Source: Kluyvera sp036759925
GTDB taxonomy: Bacteria > Pseudomonadota > Gammaproteobacteria > Enterobacterales > Enterobacteriaceae
NCBI RefSeq assembly: GCF_036759925.1
Contig: NZ_JAPKIB010000003.1
Coordinates: forward strand, 372,001 to 436,000
Reading direction: 5' to 3'
DNA: 64,000 bases
In this document: positions 16,129-24,896 of the stretch, piece after piece
Numbering within the stretch: position 1 is the first letter of the stretch
How the letters are laid out: every line of letters begins with the position of its first letter
The notes under the pieces: model-generated
What the model saw: only the letters and a program-made list of their open reading frames with translations
Databases searched by the model: none
Told to the model about the DNA's origin: nothing
Translations under genes and position numbers: made by a program

Positions 16129-17043
16129 TTAGTTGGTCAGATGAAGGAACGCCGCGCCACGCATTCCCCCTGCGTCACCGTGACGGGCGCGCTCAATGCG
16201 CGGCGTACGGGCTACAGGCAGTAAATGACGCGGTAAGCGGTGCGCTAGTCCATCGGCGATCGCTGTAAAATTAGATAACCCACCGCCGAGCACCACCAGG
16301 TCCGGGTCGACGATAGTCAGGATGTTGCCAAGGCACACCGCAAGCAGATCCAGATAGCGTTCAACGTGCTCACGCGCGTTGTGATCTCCTTGCTGCCAGA
16401 GGGCAACAATCTCCGGTGAGGTCAGCGGCTGCTGATAAAAATGCGCGTACAACCACGCAAAACCCCGACCGGATAAATAGTTTTCAATGCAGCCGGACTG
16501 GCCGCAGCCGCAGCGGGTAAGCGGAAAATCACGCCCCACCACCTCCAGCGCATCCACCGGCAGGCGGATATGGCCAAACTCGCCGGTAATATAGCTATGA
16601 CCGGTAATCGATTTACCGTTCAGCACGATACCGCCGCCAACGCCGGTGCCGAGAATCAGCCCCATCACCAGCGGATACTGGGTGAACTCGTCGTCCCAGG
16701 CTTCAGAAATCGCGAAGCAGTTAGCGTCGTTATCCAGACGGACGTCGCGATCGAGCAGACGGCTTAAGTCTGCCCGCAGCGGTTTACCGCTGGCCGCCGG
16801 GACGTTGGCCGCGTACAGCAGGCCGCCTTCGGTTTCCGGCATGCCGGGAATGCCTATCCCCACCGTACCCCGACAGTCAAAGCGTTCATCAGCCTCTTTT
16901 ACCAGCGCGATGACCGCGTCAAGAAAGCTGTCATAGCTCTCTTTCGGCGTGGGAACGCGTGTTTCCCACCGTAGCTGGCGCGATGAATCAAATACGCCAA
17001 GTGCAATCTTGCTGCCGCCAATGTCAAATCCGTAATGCATCAT
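16129..17043 (-). CDS. nagK: N-acetylglucosamine kinase
   Basis: ROK-family sugar kinase that phosphorylates GlcNAc salvaged from peptidoglycan turnover. The ATP motif DIGGSKIALGVF opens the protein; the ROK signature LGTGVGGGIVLNG and zinc site (GEFGH ... CGCGQSGCIE) are intact. 304 aa from the first ATG, or 303 from the next codon, which matches the E. coli start M-x-YGFDIGG. AGAGGAA just upstream fits either. First gene of nagK-cobB. Confidence 0.97.
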   Translation of the reverse strand: MMHYGFDIGGSKIALGVFDSSRQLRWETRVPTPKESYDSFLDAVIALVKEADERFDCRGTVGIGIPGMPETEGGLLYAANVPAASGKPLRADLSRLLDRDVRLDNDANCFAISEAWDDEFTQYPLVMGLILGTGVGGGIVLNGKSITGHSYITGEFGHIRLPVDALEVVGRDFPLTRCGCGQSGCIENYLSGRGFAWLYAHFYQQPLTSPEIVALWQQGDHNAREHVERYLDLLAVCLGNILTIVDPDLVVLGGGLSNFTAIADGLAHRLPRHLLPVARTPRIERARHGDAGGMRGAAFLHLTN

Positions 17044-17100
17044 TGTTCATTCCTCTAACTGACGCGCGCAGCAGCAAGGCCACACGGTCAGGACGTCAAA

Positions 17101-18345
17101 TTACTGGCCACTCAGCACCCTCGCAGGGTCGATTCGGCTGGCGCGACGGGCGGGATACCAGCTCGCCAGCAGACTCAGCAACAGTGCCGTGACCAGCACA
17201 TAAACGACATCCAGCCAGTGCAATTCAGACGGCAGGAAGTCGATAAAATAGATGTCGCCAGATAAGAACTGGTGACCAATAAGTTTTTCAATTACGTTGA
17301 TAATGTTGGTCAGGTACAGGGAGCCAAGCACCCCAATCACCACGCCACACACGCTGCCCAGCAGGCCAGCCAATAAACCATACCACACGAAAATGGCGCG
17401 AATCAGCCCGTCTTTAGCGCCCAGTGTGCGCAGCACCGCAATATCGCTGCTTTTATCTTTCACCGCCATCACCAGCGTGGAGACGATGTTAAAGCAGGCC
17501 ACGCCAATCACCAGCACCATCGCCAGATACATGATGGCGCGGATCATCTGGATGTCGCGGTACATGTAGCCGTAGGTGCCAATCCAGCTTTTGATGTAGA
17601 CGTAATTGTTGGTCACTTCGCCTGCGTCACGCACCAGTTTGTTGGCGTTAAAGACGTCATTTACCTTGATGGCGATACCGGAGATGCTCTCACCCATGTC
17701 GAGATACTGCTGGGCGTCCTGCATAGGGATCATCGCAAAGCTGTGGTCGAGCTGGCCGCTCAATTGCAAAATACCCGTTACGTGCAGGCGCACGCGTTTT
17801 GGCTGCAGCAGTTTATGTTCCGGGTTCGAGTTCGGGATCATGATAGAAACCCAGTCTCCCGCCTTCACCTTCAGCGCATCGGCCACGCCTTTGCCGAGAA
17901 TAATCTGCTGCTCACCGGCTTTAAAATTAGCCCATGCTTCAGCCTGGATAAAACGCGGCAGCGCGCTGAGCTTGCTCTCCTGCACCGGATCAACGCCTTT
18001 CACCTGGATGGCGCGCAGGTTGCTGCCGCTCTCGACCAGGCCGGTAAAGTTGATGTACGGCGCCGCGGCTTCAATACCTTTTACCGCTTCCACTTTTGGC
18101 AGCACGTTCTGCCAGTGATTCCACGGCTGGTTAACCGCTTCAATTTCACCGTGTGGCACCACCGCCAGAATGCGGTTGTTTAGCTCACGCTCAAAACCGT
18201 TCATCGCGCTGAGGCCAACGATCAGCACCGCTACGCCCAGCGCAATACCGACCGTAGAGATAACGGAAATCAGCGACACCATGCCGCCGCGCCGACGGCC
18301 GCGGCTAAAGCGCAGGCCAATCAGTAATGAGAGGGACGGAGCCAT
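17101..18345 (-). CDS. lolE: Lipoprotein-releasing system permease LolE
   Basis: Inner-membrane subunit of LolCDE, which extracts outer-membrane lipoproteins and passes them to LolA. 414 aa, the E. coli length. One membrane helix near residue 25-50, a large periplasmic domain (~50-265), then three helices of the MacB/FtsX permease type. The start ATG shares one base with the lolD stop (TAATG), showing coupled translation. Last gene of lolCDE. Confidence 0.97.
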   Translation of the reverse strand: MAPSLSLLIGLRFSRGRRRGGMVSLISVISTVGIALGVAVLIVGLSAMNGFERELNNRILAVVPHGEIEAVNQPWNHWQNVLPKVEAVKGIEAAAPYINFTGLVESGSNLRAIQVKGVDPVQESKLSALPRFIQAEAWANFKAGEQQIILGKGVADALKVKAGDWVSIMIPNSNPEHKLLQPKRVRLHVTGILQLSGQLDHSFAMIPMQDAQQYLDMGESISGIAIKVNDVFNANKLVRDAGEVTNNYVYIKSWIGTYGYMYRDIQMIRAIMYLAMVLVIGVACFNIVSTLVMAVKDKSSDIAVLRTLGAKDGLIRAIFVWYGLLAGLLGSVCGVVIGVLGSLYLTNIINVIEKLIGHQFLSGDIYFIDFLPSELHWLDVVYVLVTALLLSLLASWYPARRASRIDPARVLSGQ

Positions 18346-19046
18346 TAATGCGCTCCCATCAGGGTCAGTTGGTCGCTCAGGTGGCCATCGCGCATTTCGA
18401 GCTGACGGCCCATCCGTTTCGCCAGTTGAAGGTCGTGCGTCACCACCAGGAAGGCGGTGCCCTGCGACTGATTCAGCTCACCCAGCAGTTTGAAGATGCT
18501 GTCGGCGTTTTTCGCATCGAGGTTGCCGGTCGGTTCATCGGCCAGCACCAGGCGCGGGTTATTCACCAGCGCACGGGCAATCGCCACGCGCTGACGTTCG
18601 CCGCCGGAAAGCTCCGATGGACGGTGGCTCGCGCGATGCTCAAGCCCTACCGCTTTCAGCATTTCCAGCGCACGGGTGGTGATTTCAGCCGTTTTCTTCT
18701 TGCCAATCAGCAGCGGCATCGACACGTTTTCCAGCGCGGTAAAGTCCGGCAGCAGATGGTGGAACTGGTAGATAAAACCGAGCTTCTGGTTACGCAGTTC
18801 AGCTTTCGCTGCCGAAGAGAGCTTGCTCATCGGCTGACCGCTGAAAATCACATCGCCGGTGGTTGGCGTATCCAGCCCACCGAGCAGGTGCAGCAGCGTG
18901 CTTTTACCGGAACCGGAGGTGCCGACAATCGCCATCATTTCGCCTTCGCCAACGCTGAAGCTGACATTGTGCAGAACGTCGGTTTGCACATTGCCTTCCT
19001 GATAGCGTTTGCACAGGTTGTCGCATTGCAACAGGATCTTATTCAT
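18345..19046 (-). CDS. lolD: Lipoprotein-releasing system ATPase LolD
   Basis: ABC ATPase powering lipoprotein release. Walker A GTSGSGKST, signature LSGGERQRVAIARAL and Walker B LVLADEPTGNLD are intact. The frame stays open upstream of 19046, but the start MNKILLQCDNLCKRYQEG gives the family length of 233 aa, so the longer version is rejected. The gene begins 8 bp inside lolC and shares a base with lolE. Confidence 0.97.
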   Translation of the reverse strand: MNKILLQCDNLCKRYQEGNVQTDVLHNVSFSVGEGEMMAIVGTSGSGKSTLLHLLGGLDTPTTGDVIFSGQPMSKLSSAAKAELRNQKLGFIYQFHHLLPDFTALENVSMPLLIGKKKTAEITTRALEMLKAVGLEHRASHRPSELSGGERQRVAIARALVNNPRLVLADEPTGNLDAKNADSIFKLLGELNQSQGTAFLVVTHDLQLAKRMGRQLEMRDGHLSDQLTLMGAH

Positions 19047-20238
19047 AACGTAAAGCCTCAGCGGGTTGAGTGGCGGCAGCGCGCCAGGAAGGGTAAAGCG
19101 TCGACAGCAGCGCCAGGGCCATCGCCACCAGCGCAATCACGATAACCTGCAGCGGCTCGATGGCAACCGGCAGCGCCGCACCGTCGAGGAACGCACCGAT
19201 AATCGGCATTAAATTGTTGAGCTGGCTGGCCAGCAGCACGCCAAGCACCGCGCCTAGCAGCGCGCCGATAATGCCCGCACTGGCACCCTGCACCATAAAG
19301 ACGGTGAGGATCTGCCGCGGCGTCAGCCCCTGGGTTTGCAGAATGGCGACCTCGCCCTGCTTCTCCATGACCATCAGCCCCAGCGAGGTGATGATGTTAA
19401 ACGCGGCAACGGCGACGATCAGGCTCAGCAGCAGCCCCATCATGTTCTTTTCCATGCGCACGGCCTGGAACAGCTCGCCTTTACGCTCGCGCCAGTCCTG
19501 CCATTTGGTGCCCTGCGGCAATGTTTGCTGGCTCAGAGTATCCACCTGCAGCGGTTTATCCAGCCACAGACGCCAGCCGGTGATATTTCCCAGCGGGTAG
19601 AGCATCAGGCGGGAGGCATCCTGAATATTGACCAGCATCTGGTAACCGTCGACCTCGCTGTTGGCAGCGAAGGTACCAATCACCGTAAACAGGCGCTGGC
19701 TCGGCAGGCGGCCCATCGGCGTAAACTGGCTGGCAGAAGGCACCATCACGCGAATTTGATCGCCGCGGTTAACCCCAAGCTGACCGGCAAGCTGCTCGCC
19801 AAGAATGACGTTATATTTTCCGGCGGTGAGATCGGTCTGTTTGACGTTGACCAGGTACGGCGTGAGCGGATCTTTTTGCGCCGGGTCAATCCCCAGCATC
19901 ACCCCGACCGAAACGCTGCGTGCGCTTTGCAGCACCACGTCACCAGTGGTGAGCGGCGCGACGCGCGTCACGCCCTGGAGCTTCGCGCTCTGTTCCGGGT
20001 GCTGTTGCGGGTTGAGGGAGCCCTGTTCGGCTGTCAGAATGGCCTGCGGCATCAGCCCCAGGATGTTGTTTTGCAGCTCGCGTTCAAAACCGTTCATCAC
20101 CGAAAGTACGGTGACCAGCGCCATCACGCCAAGCGTGATGCCGATAGTCGACAGCCAGGAAACAAAGCGACCGAAGCGGTCCGCTGCTCGCCCACGCATG
20201 TAGCGCAGGCCGATAAATAGTGCGACAGGTTGGTACAT
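19039..20238 (-). CDS. lolC: Lipoprotein-releasing system permease LolC
   Basis: 399 aa from MYQPVALFIGLRYMRGRAAD, the E. coli length; an upstream ATG at 20349 would add an unlike 37-residue leader. Topology: N-terminal helix (~25-45), periplasmic domain with the hook that recruits LolA, and three C-terminal helices. Paralogous to LolE. First gene of the operon. In E. coli the gene upstream is ycfT; here the mel island begins instead. Confidence 0.97.
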   Translation of the reverse strand: MYQPVALFIGLRYMRGRAADRFGRFVSWLSTIGITLGVMALVTVLSVMNGFERELQNNILGLMPQAILTAEQGSLNPQQHPEQSAKLQGVTRVAPLTTGDVVLQSARSVSVGVMLGIDPAQKDPLTPYLVNVKQTDLTAGKYNVILGEQLAGQLGVNRGDQIRVMVPSASQFTPMGRLPSQRLFTVIGTFAANSEVDGYQMLVNIQDASRLMLYPLGNITGWRLWLDKPLQVDTLSQQTLPQGTKWQDWRERKGELFQAVRMEKNMMGLLLSLIVAVAAFNIITSLGLMVMEKQGEVAILQTQGLTPRQILTVFMVQGASAGIIGALLGAVLGVLLASQLNNLMPIIGAFLDGAALPVAIEPLQVIVIALVAMALALLSTLYPSWRAAATQPAEALRYE

Positions 20239-20407
20239 GTAATCCGTCTGGTTGCTGAAAGCAGATGCACGAGTATATAAGCGAAAGCAGGATGGGTAAA
20301 TGACTGAACCGTAAGCGCAAGGCTGACAATCGCTGACGAAAGGACGCAAACATTGAATTTTTGGCCGTCACGGACAATAGTGATGTTTTCCCTTTATTTG
20401 CGAATTC

Positions 20408-21034
20408 ATGATGATCCGCACCGTAAATCCTCTGCTGTTATCCGCAGGTGCGGCGCTTCTGGCGCTGTTCCTGATTTATACCGGCGTGAACGCCGCTGAA
20501 AAAGTGACCTGGCTGATGGAGGTCACCCCGGTGATCATCATCGTGCCGCTGCTGCTGTTGACGGCGAAACGCTATCCCCTCACCCCGCTGCTTTACACGC
20601 TGATTTTCTTTCACGCCATCATTCTGATGGTGGGTGGTCAGTACACTTACGCTAAGGTGCCGATTGGCTTTGACGTGCAGGCCTGGCTTGACCTCAGCCG
20701 TAACCCGTACGACAAACTGGGGCATTTCTTCCAGGGGCTGGTACCGGCGCTGGCGACGCGGGAAATTCTGCTGCGTGGGCACATTGTACGTGGGCGTAAG
20801 ATGCTGGCGTTTCTGGTCTGCTGCGTGGCACTCGCGATTAGCGCGACCTACGAGCTGATTGAGTGGTGGGCGGCGCTGGCCATGGGGCAAGGCGCGGATG
20901 ATTTTCTCGGCACTCAGGGCGACCCATGGGATACGCAGTCGGATATGTTCTGCGCGCTGCTGGGCGCACTCACCACGGTGATTGTGCTGGCGGGCTGGCA
21001 TTGCCGACAGTTAAAAGCTGCCGGATGGCGCTAA
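20408..21034 (+). CDS. yjdF: Inner-membrane protein YjdF (DUF2238)
   Basis: 208 aa (E. coli about 209) with six hydrophobic segments and conserved polar residues between them (DKLGHFFQG, SATYELIEWW, GDPWDTQSDM). Function is unknown; the conserved His/Glu/Asp in membrane-facing motifs suggest a metal or catalytic site (inference). In E. coli yjdF also lies convergent and next to melB, so it appears to have travelled with the mel genes. The last codons and the stop lie inside a REP-like hairpin (21019-21046). Two adjacent ATGs (20408, 20411) are possible starts. Confidence 0.9.
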   Translation: MMIRTVNPLLLSAGAALLALFLIYTGVNAAEKVTWLMEVTPVIIIVPLLLLTAKRYPLTPLLYTLIFFHAIILMVGGQYTYAKVPIGFDVQAWLDLSRNPYDKLGHFFQGLVPALATREILLRGHIVRGRKMLAFLVCCVALAISATYELIEWWAALAMGQGADDFLGTQGDPWDTQSDMFCALLGALTTVIVLAGWHCRQLKAAGWR

Positions 21035-21046
21035 CGCCATCCGGCA
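21019..21046. terminator. REP-like hairpin over the yjdF stop codon
   Basis: Perfect 12-bp stem TGCCGGATGGCG / CGCCATCCGGCA with loop CTAA; the loop holds the yjdF stop. It separates convergent yjdF and the SemiSWEET gene and probably limits readthrough from both sides. No T-run follows. Confidence 0.7.
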
Positions 21047-21062
21047 ATCCTCGCAATACGCC

Positions 21063-21317
21063 CTACCCGCGTCGGAACTTGATAATCAAGATCGGCATGG
21101 CGAACACCAGCGTCATCAAATTCGCCATGCTGACCGCCGTATCTTCAATCATCACGCCGTAAATCAGCCACATCACCAGTCCGCAAACGAACATAATGTA
21201 CATCAGGCCGGAGATCCCCTGGGTGTTGCGGGTGGCGATCACCTTAATGGCCTGCGGTAAGAACGACAGTGTCGTCAGGCAGGCGGCTACATAGCCAATC
21301 CAGGAAGCCCACTCCAT
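21063..21317 (-). CDS. SemiSWEET-family small sugar transporter
   Basis: 84 aa with three predicted membrane helices and a PQ-loop motif in the first (LSFLPQAIKVIATRNTQGIS), the layout of bacterial SemiSWEETs, which dimerise to form a sugar uniporter. Length (84-90 aa) fits the family. It starts 2 bp after the melB stop, so it is very probably co-transcribed as the third gene of melA-melB. A role in moving galactose, glucose or melibiose across the inner membrane is a reasonable inference, not shown. It is not part of the E. coli K-12 mel operon. Confidence 0.88.
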   Translation of the reverse strand: MEWASWIGYVAACLTTLSFLPQAIKVIATRNTQGISGLMYIMFVCGLVMWLIYGVMIEDTAVSMANLMTLVFAMPILIIKFRRG

Positions 21318-21319
21318 CG

Positions 21320-22750
21320 TTAAGCCTGCGCATCGCGAGTGACGGCAATCGGCCTTACCGGCACCTCTTGCTGTGTGGTGGGCGTCGGCACTTTGCGGTA
21401 TTTATCCAACAGGTGAATCTGAATTTTACGCAGTTGATCGCCGTTCAGACGGTAGAAGCGGAAATAGAGCACCAGGGTCACGATAAAGAACAGCGCAGGC
21501 AGTACGATCATAATGAACTGCATGCCCATAATGGTCTGGGCAGACTGCGCCACGTTAGGGGTATAGCCAATCACCCCCAGTACGACGGCGATAAAGAATG
21601 CGGCAAAGGCCGAGCCCCCTTTCACCACCATGGTTTGCACCGAGTAGGCGATGCTCTCACAACGAACATGAAGCTTAAATTCGCCGTAATCCACGGTATC
21701 CGCCACCATAATCACCTGCAGCACCCAGAACAGCGCAGTGCCAACATTGAGGAAGATACCGGCTATCACAATGAGCGGGGCATTATGGTAACCCGCCCAG
21801 GCCATCGCAAAGAGTCCCGCACAGCTGATGACCGGCAGTATTGATGCGCCAGCCCACAAAATCCGTCGAGAGAGTGCGTTAACCAGCCGAGGGAAGAAGA
21901 TAAGCGTCAGCAGGTTTGCACCACCCGCGTAGGAAAGATAGTACGGGAACAGATCCGCATCGCCGATCACATAGGTGAAGTAGTAGATAGCAAAGCCGTT
22001 GATGATGTTCGAGGCGATGTTATAGGCCAGCGCCATTCCTAACAGGCAGGAGAGCTGATCGTTTTTGTAGATGAGCCCGACTATTGATTTTAAGGTGATA
22101 CGCGAGCTGTCCGCTGACGCCTGGCTATCCGAAGAGAACACCTCATGGACGTTCCGCAGCGTGACAATCGTCGAGACGATAAAGAACGCGATCAGCACCA
22201 GCGTGAACATCTGAAAACCGAACCCTCTGTCCGCCCCGCCAACATAGTTCACAAACGGTAGAGTGATACCCGCAGTCACAAACCCAGCCAGACTGGCAAA
22301 AAAGCGAGGATACGGTACCAGTTGTTCGCGCTCGCGCTTGTCCAGCGTTATCGTCGGTACCAGCGACCAGAATGGAATATCCATAATGGTATAGGTCATG
22401 CCCCACAATATGTAGGTCACGCAGACAAACACCACCTGAGCGGTGCCTTCAAACAGATGCGCGCTGAACAGTAAAAACAGCACCAGCGAGTTCGCCAGCG
22501 TTCCCATCAGGATCCACGGTTTAAACTTGCCCCACCGTGAGCGGGTCGCGTTAACAATCCAGCCCATAATGGGATCGTTAATCGCATCCCAGATGCGCGC
22601 CACCAGAAACAGCGTGCCCACCAGGCCTACCGATAATCCCACCACGTCGGTGTAGTAGTACATCAGGTACATGTAGACGATACCGATGGCGAAATCCTTA
22701 CCAAACGCACCGAATCCGTAACTGAGTTTTGTTGTCAGAGAGATGCTCAT
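21320..22750 (-). CDS. melB: Melibiose:cation symporter
   Basis: GPH/MFS sugar carrier with 12 helices that imports melibiose with Na+, Li+ or H+. 476 aa from MSISLTTKLSYGFGAFGKDFA (E. coli 473); an upstream in-frame ATG at 22861 would run into the melA intergenic hairpin and is rejected. Cation-site acidic residues are present in WDAINDPIMG (helix II region) and YYYTDVVGLS. Only the last ~15 residues diverge from E. coli. It lies 83 bp after melA. Confidence 0.97.
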   Translation of the reverse strand: MSISLTTKLSYGFGAFGKDFAIGIVYMYLMYYYTDVVGLSVGLVGTLFLVARIWDAINDPIMGWIVNATRSRWGKFKPWILMGTLANSLVLFLLFSAHLFEGTAQVVFVCVTYILWGMTYTIMDIPFWSLVPTITLDKREREQLVPYPRFFASLAGFVTAGITLPFVNYVGGADRGFGFQMFTLVLIAFFIVSTIVTLRNVHEVFSSDSQASADSSRITLKSIVGLIYKNDQLSCLLGMALAYNIASNIINGFAIYYFTYVIGDADLFPYYLSYAGGANLLTLIFFPRLVNALSRRILWAGASILPVISCAGLFAMAWAGYHNAPLIVIAGIFLNVGTALFWVLQVIMVADTVDYGEFKLHVRCESIAYSVQTMVVKGGSAFAAFFIAVVLGVIGYTPNVAQSAQTIMGMQFIMIVLPALFFIVTLVLYFRFYRLNGDQLRKIQIHLLDKYRKVPTPTTQQEVPVRPIAVTRDAQA

Positions 22751-22802
22751 AGGGTACCGGGTCGCTGTTACCAGCGCCCGCCTTCTGTTATTAGAGAGGT
22801 AA

Positions 22803-22825
22803 GCGCCGGGTCTTACGCCCGGCGC
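22803..22825. repeat. Hairpin in the melA-melB gap
   Basis: Perfect 8-bp stem GCGCCGGG / CCCGGCGC with a 7-nt loop, no T-run. Probably a REP-type mRNA structure that adjusts relative melA and melB levels (inference). Confidence 0.55.
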
Positions 22826-22833
22826 AGTTGGGC

Positions 22834-24189
22834 TTAACGGTGCAGCCAGGCCGGCAGCCAATCGCCGTGTGAGGCAATCAGGTCATCCACCAGCGCGTAA
22901 ATCTCTTCAATGCCCAGCACCGCGGCGGTATGCGGGTCCATCAGCGCCGCGTGGTAAACGCGGTCGCGGTTTTCGGTCAGAATCGCTTCGGTCAGCAGCG
23001 TCTGCACGTTGATATTGGTTTGCATCATGGCCGCCAGATGCGACGGAATCGCGCCCACTTTAGTTGGCTGGATACCGTTGGCATCCACCAGACACGCCAC
23101 CTCAACGCAGCTGCCCTGCGGCAGGTTATCGATAAGCCCGTCGTTACGGACGTTGCCGTAAATCACGCTCGGCTCGCCGGTCCAGATAGCGTTCATAATG
23201 GTGCTGGCGTATTCGCGCGACGGTTTGATATCGATGCGGTCGGCGGTTTTGTACTCTTCCAGCTCTTTATGCCAGTTCGCCAGTTGCTCGACGCAACGTT
23301 TTGGATACTCATCCAGCGGCACCTTATAGCGTTCAATCAGATCCTCGCGCCCCGGTTTGATAAACCACGGGGTGTATTCTGCAAAGTGCTCTGACGACTC
23401 GGTGACGAAATAGCCCAGCTTTTTAAACATCTCATAGCGCACGATATTCTGGCAGCGTTCATTGCCGTGAATATTCGGTTTCGGCGCCTGCCCCGCATCA
23501 TAGGCGGCCAGCAGTTCCGGATAGAGGTTAACGTAGCGACCGTCGGCGGTTTTACGCTCCAGCTCCAGGTAGAACGCCATATGGTTAATCCCGGCACTGC
23601 GGTAGCGCAGCGTGGTAGGGTCGATATTCAGGTCACGCGCCAGCTCTTCCGCCGTGCCCTGTACCGAGTGACACAGCCCCACCTGTTTGATATGTGGATA
23701 GCGGGCGTACATGGCCCAGGTGTTCATCGCCATCGGGTTAACGTAGTTAAGCATGGTGGCGTCAGGACAGACCTCGGTCATGTCGTCGCAAATTTGCCAC
23801 AGGTGTGGGATGGTGCGCAGCGCACGCATAATGCCGCCAGGGCCGAGGGTATCGGCAATGGTCTGCTCCAGCCCGTGGCGTTTACAGACCTCAAAATCGG
23901 TCACGGTGCATGGCTCATAGCCACCAATCTGGAAGGCGACCACCACAAAATCAGCCCCCTGCAGCGCCGCTTTACGGTCGGTATGGCAGGTGATATGGCC
24001 GGACGCACCGGCGGAATCCATCAGTTTGCGCACCACAATGTGCGACTCTTCAAGGCGCGTCTCGTCGATATCCATCAGGGCGATATGCGCTGATTTAAGT
24101 GCCTCGCGATGAAAAACATCGCCCAGAATATTTTTAACAAAAATGGTCGAACCCGCGCCGATAAAGGTAATCTTTGGTGCTGTCATCAT
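22834..24189 (-). CDS. melA: Alpha-galactosidase (melibiase)
   Basis: GH4-family enzyme that hydrolyses melibiose to galactose and glucose using NAD+ and Mn2+. From the ATG at 24189 it is 451 aa, the E. coli length, and starts MMTAPKITFIGAGSTIF (NAD motif GAGS). Metal and substrate motifs of GH4 are visible: NYVNPMAMNTWA, the Cys/His pair GLCHSVQG and GINHMAFYLE. The longer frame to 24303 overlaps the MelR-type sites and is rejected. First gene of melA-melB-SemiSWEET; activation by MelR is expected. Confidence 0.98.
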   Translation of the reverse strand: MMTAPKITFIGAGSTIFVKNILGDVFHREALKSAHIALMDIDETRLEESHIVVRKLMDSAGASGHITCHTDRKAALQGADFVVVAFQIGGYEPCTVTDFEVCKRHGLEQTIADTLGPGGIMRALRTIPHLWQICDDMTEVCPDATMLNYVNPMAMNTWAMYARYPHIKQVGLCHSVQGTAEELARDLNIDPTTLRYRSAGINHMAFYLELERKTADGRYVNLYPELLAAYDAGQAPKPNIHGNERCQNIVRYEMFKKLGYFVTESSEHFAEYTPWFIKPGREDLIERYKVPLDEYPKRCVEQLANWHKELEEYKTADRIDIKPSREYASTIMNAIWTGEPSVIYGNVRNDGLIDNLPQGSCVEVACLVDANGIQPTKVGAIPSHLAAMMQTNINVQTLLTEAILTENRDRVYHAALMDPHTAAVLGIEEIYALVDDLIASHGDWLPAWLHR

Positions 24190-24268
24190 GACTCTCCAGA
24201 AACAGTAGTGAACGCCTTTATCGTGGCACGCGCCCTGGCCGAAAACCTCCGTCTTCCCTGATGAGCAT

Positions 24269-24320
24269 TCCCAAAAACTCAGATCTGATGCCGCTCGCGA
24301 CAAGATCTGAGTTTTTGGGA
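24269..24320 (-). promoter_or_regulatory. 18-bp inverted repeat, probable MelR sites of the melA promoter
   Basis: TCCCAAAAACTCAGATCT (24269-24286) and its exact complement (24303-24320) are separated by 16 bp. The nearer copy ends 80 bp upstream of the melA ATG. MelR is an AraC-family protein known to bind 18-bp sites in inverted pairs at the E. coli melAB promoter, so these are the natural candidates. A matching CRP site was not found. Confidence 0.65.
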
Positions 24321-24608
24321 GTAATTTGACTAAAAAGCAGAGTATCCGGCCTGCTAATCAGGCTAGTATCTGTTTATGACCGCCGAACTGGTCAGACGCT
24401 TTATGCAGGATTGCCTGAATCGTTTGGTAGAGAGGGTGGTGCTAAATGCCGCTTTTGCGCTAATGGCAAGTGCGACAATTAAAAACAGAGGGGGGGGTAA
24501 AATTTATGACAAATATTGCACCCCTTGCGAACTGTTGCTAATGTAGACAGTGACAGTATGCCAGCACGGTCATCCAGACCGTTGGCCAATGAGATAAGGT
24601 GTAAAACG
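24321..24608 (+). promoter_or_regulatory. Intergenic region upstream of the toxin-antitoxin pair
   Basis: About 290 bp between the MelR-type repeat and the antitoxin. It includes a 56-codon frame (24376-24546) without a good ribosome site, a G8 tract (24490-24497), and an inverted repeat ACGGTC-N5-GACCGT (24566-24582) 27 bp before the antitoxin start, a likely autoregulatory operator. No convincing -35/-10 pair was chosen. Confidence 0.4.
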
Positions 24609-24875
24609 ATGACAACCACGATTTCCCAAAAGTCGGCTCGCGAAATGCTTGGCAACCCTGAGCAATTCAGAGGTGGGGTCTATATCACCAAAAATGGCAC
24701 GACAGAGCTGTTTGTGCAGACCGCCGACGAACGTGAAGCGGAACTGGCCGAACGCCAGCTGCACATGGAAACTGCAGCCATGCTGAAACTGGTCGGGTTG
24801 TCCCAGCGTGATTATGAGGAAGGCCATTATAGTTCTGGTCGCGATGCCCTTGCCCGCAGGAGAGCGGCGGAGTAA
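24609..24875 (+). CDS. Type II antitoxin, Phd/YefM-like
   Basis: 88 aa from MTTTISQKSAREMLGNP. The first ~45 residues (SQKSAREML... GGVYITKNGTTELFVQT) fit the Phd/YefM fold that binds operator DNA; the rest is charged and helical (ADEREAELAERQLHMETAAM), as expected for the toxin-binding tail. TAAGG lies 9 bp before the ATG. The frame is open upstream to 24516, but that stretch carries the operator-like palindrome and looks non-coding. Followed after 21 bp by the toxin gene. Family call is by pattern, not alignment. Confidence 0.75.
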   Translation: MTTTISQKSAREMLGNPEQFRGGVYITKNGTTELFVQTADEREAELAERQLHMETAAMLKLVGLSQRDYEEGHYSSGRDALARRRAAE

Positions 24876-24896
24876 CAGTGGGTCCAGGAGGACAAC

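Noticed and set aside
22751..22861. Longer melB start at 22861
   Set aside because: The added residues run through the melA-melB gap including the hairpin; the family start is MSIS(L/M)TTKLSYGFG.
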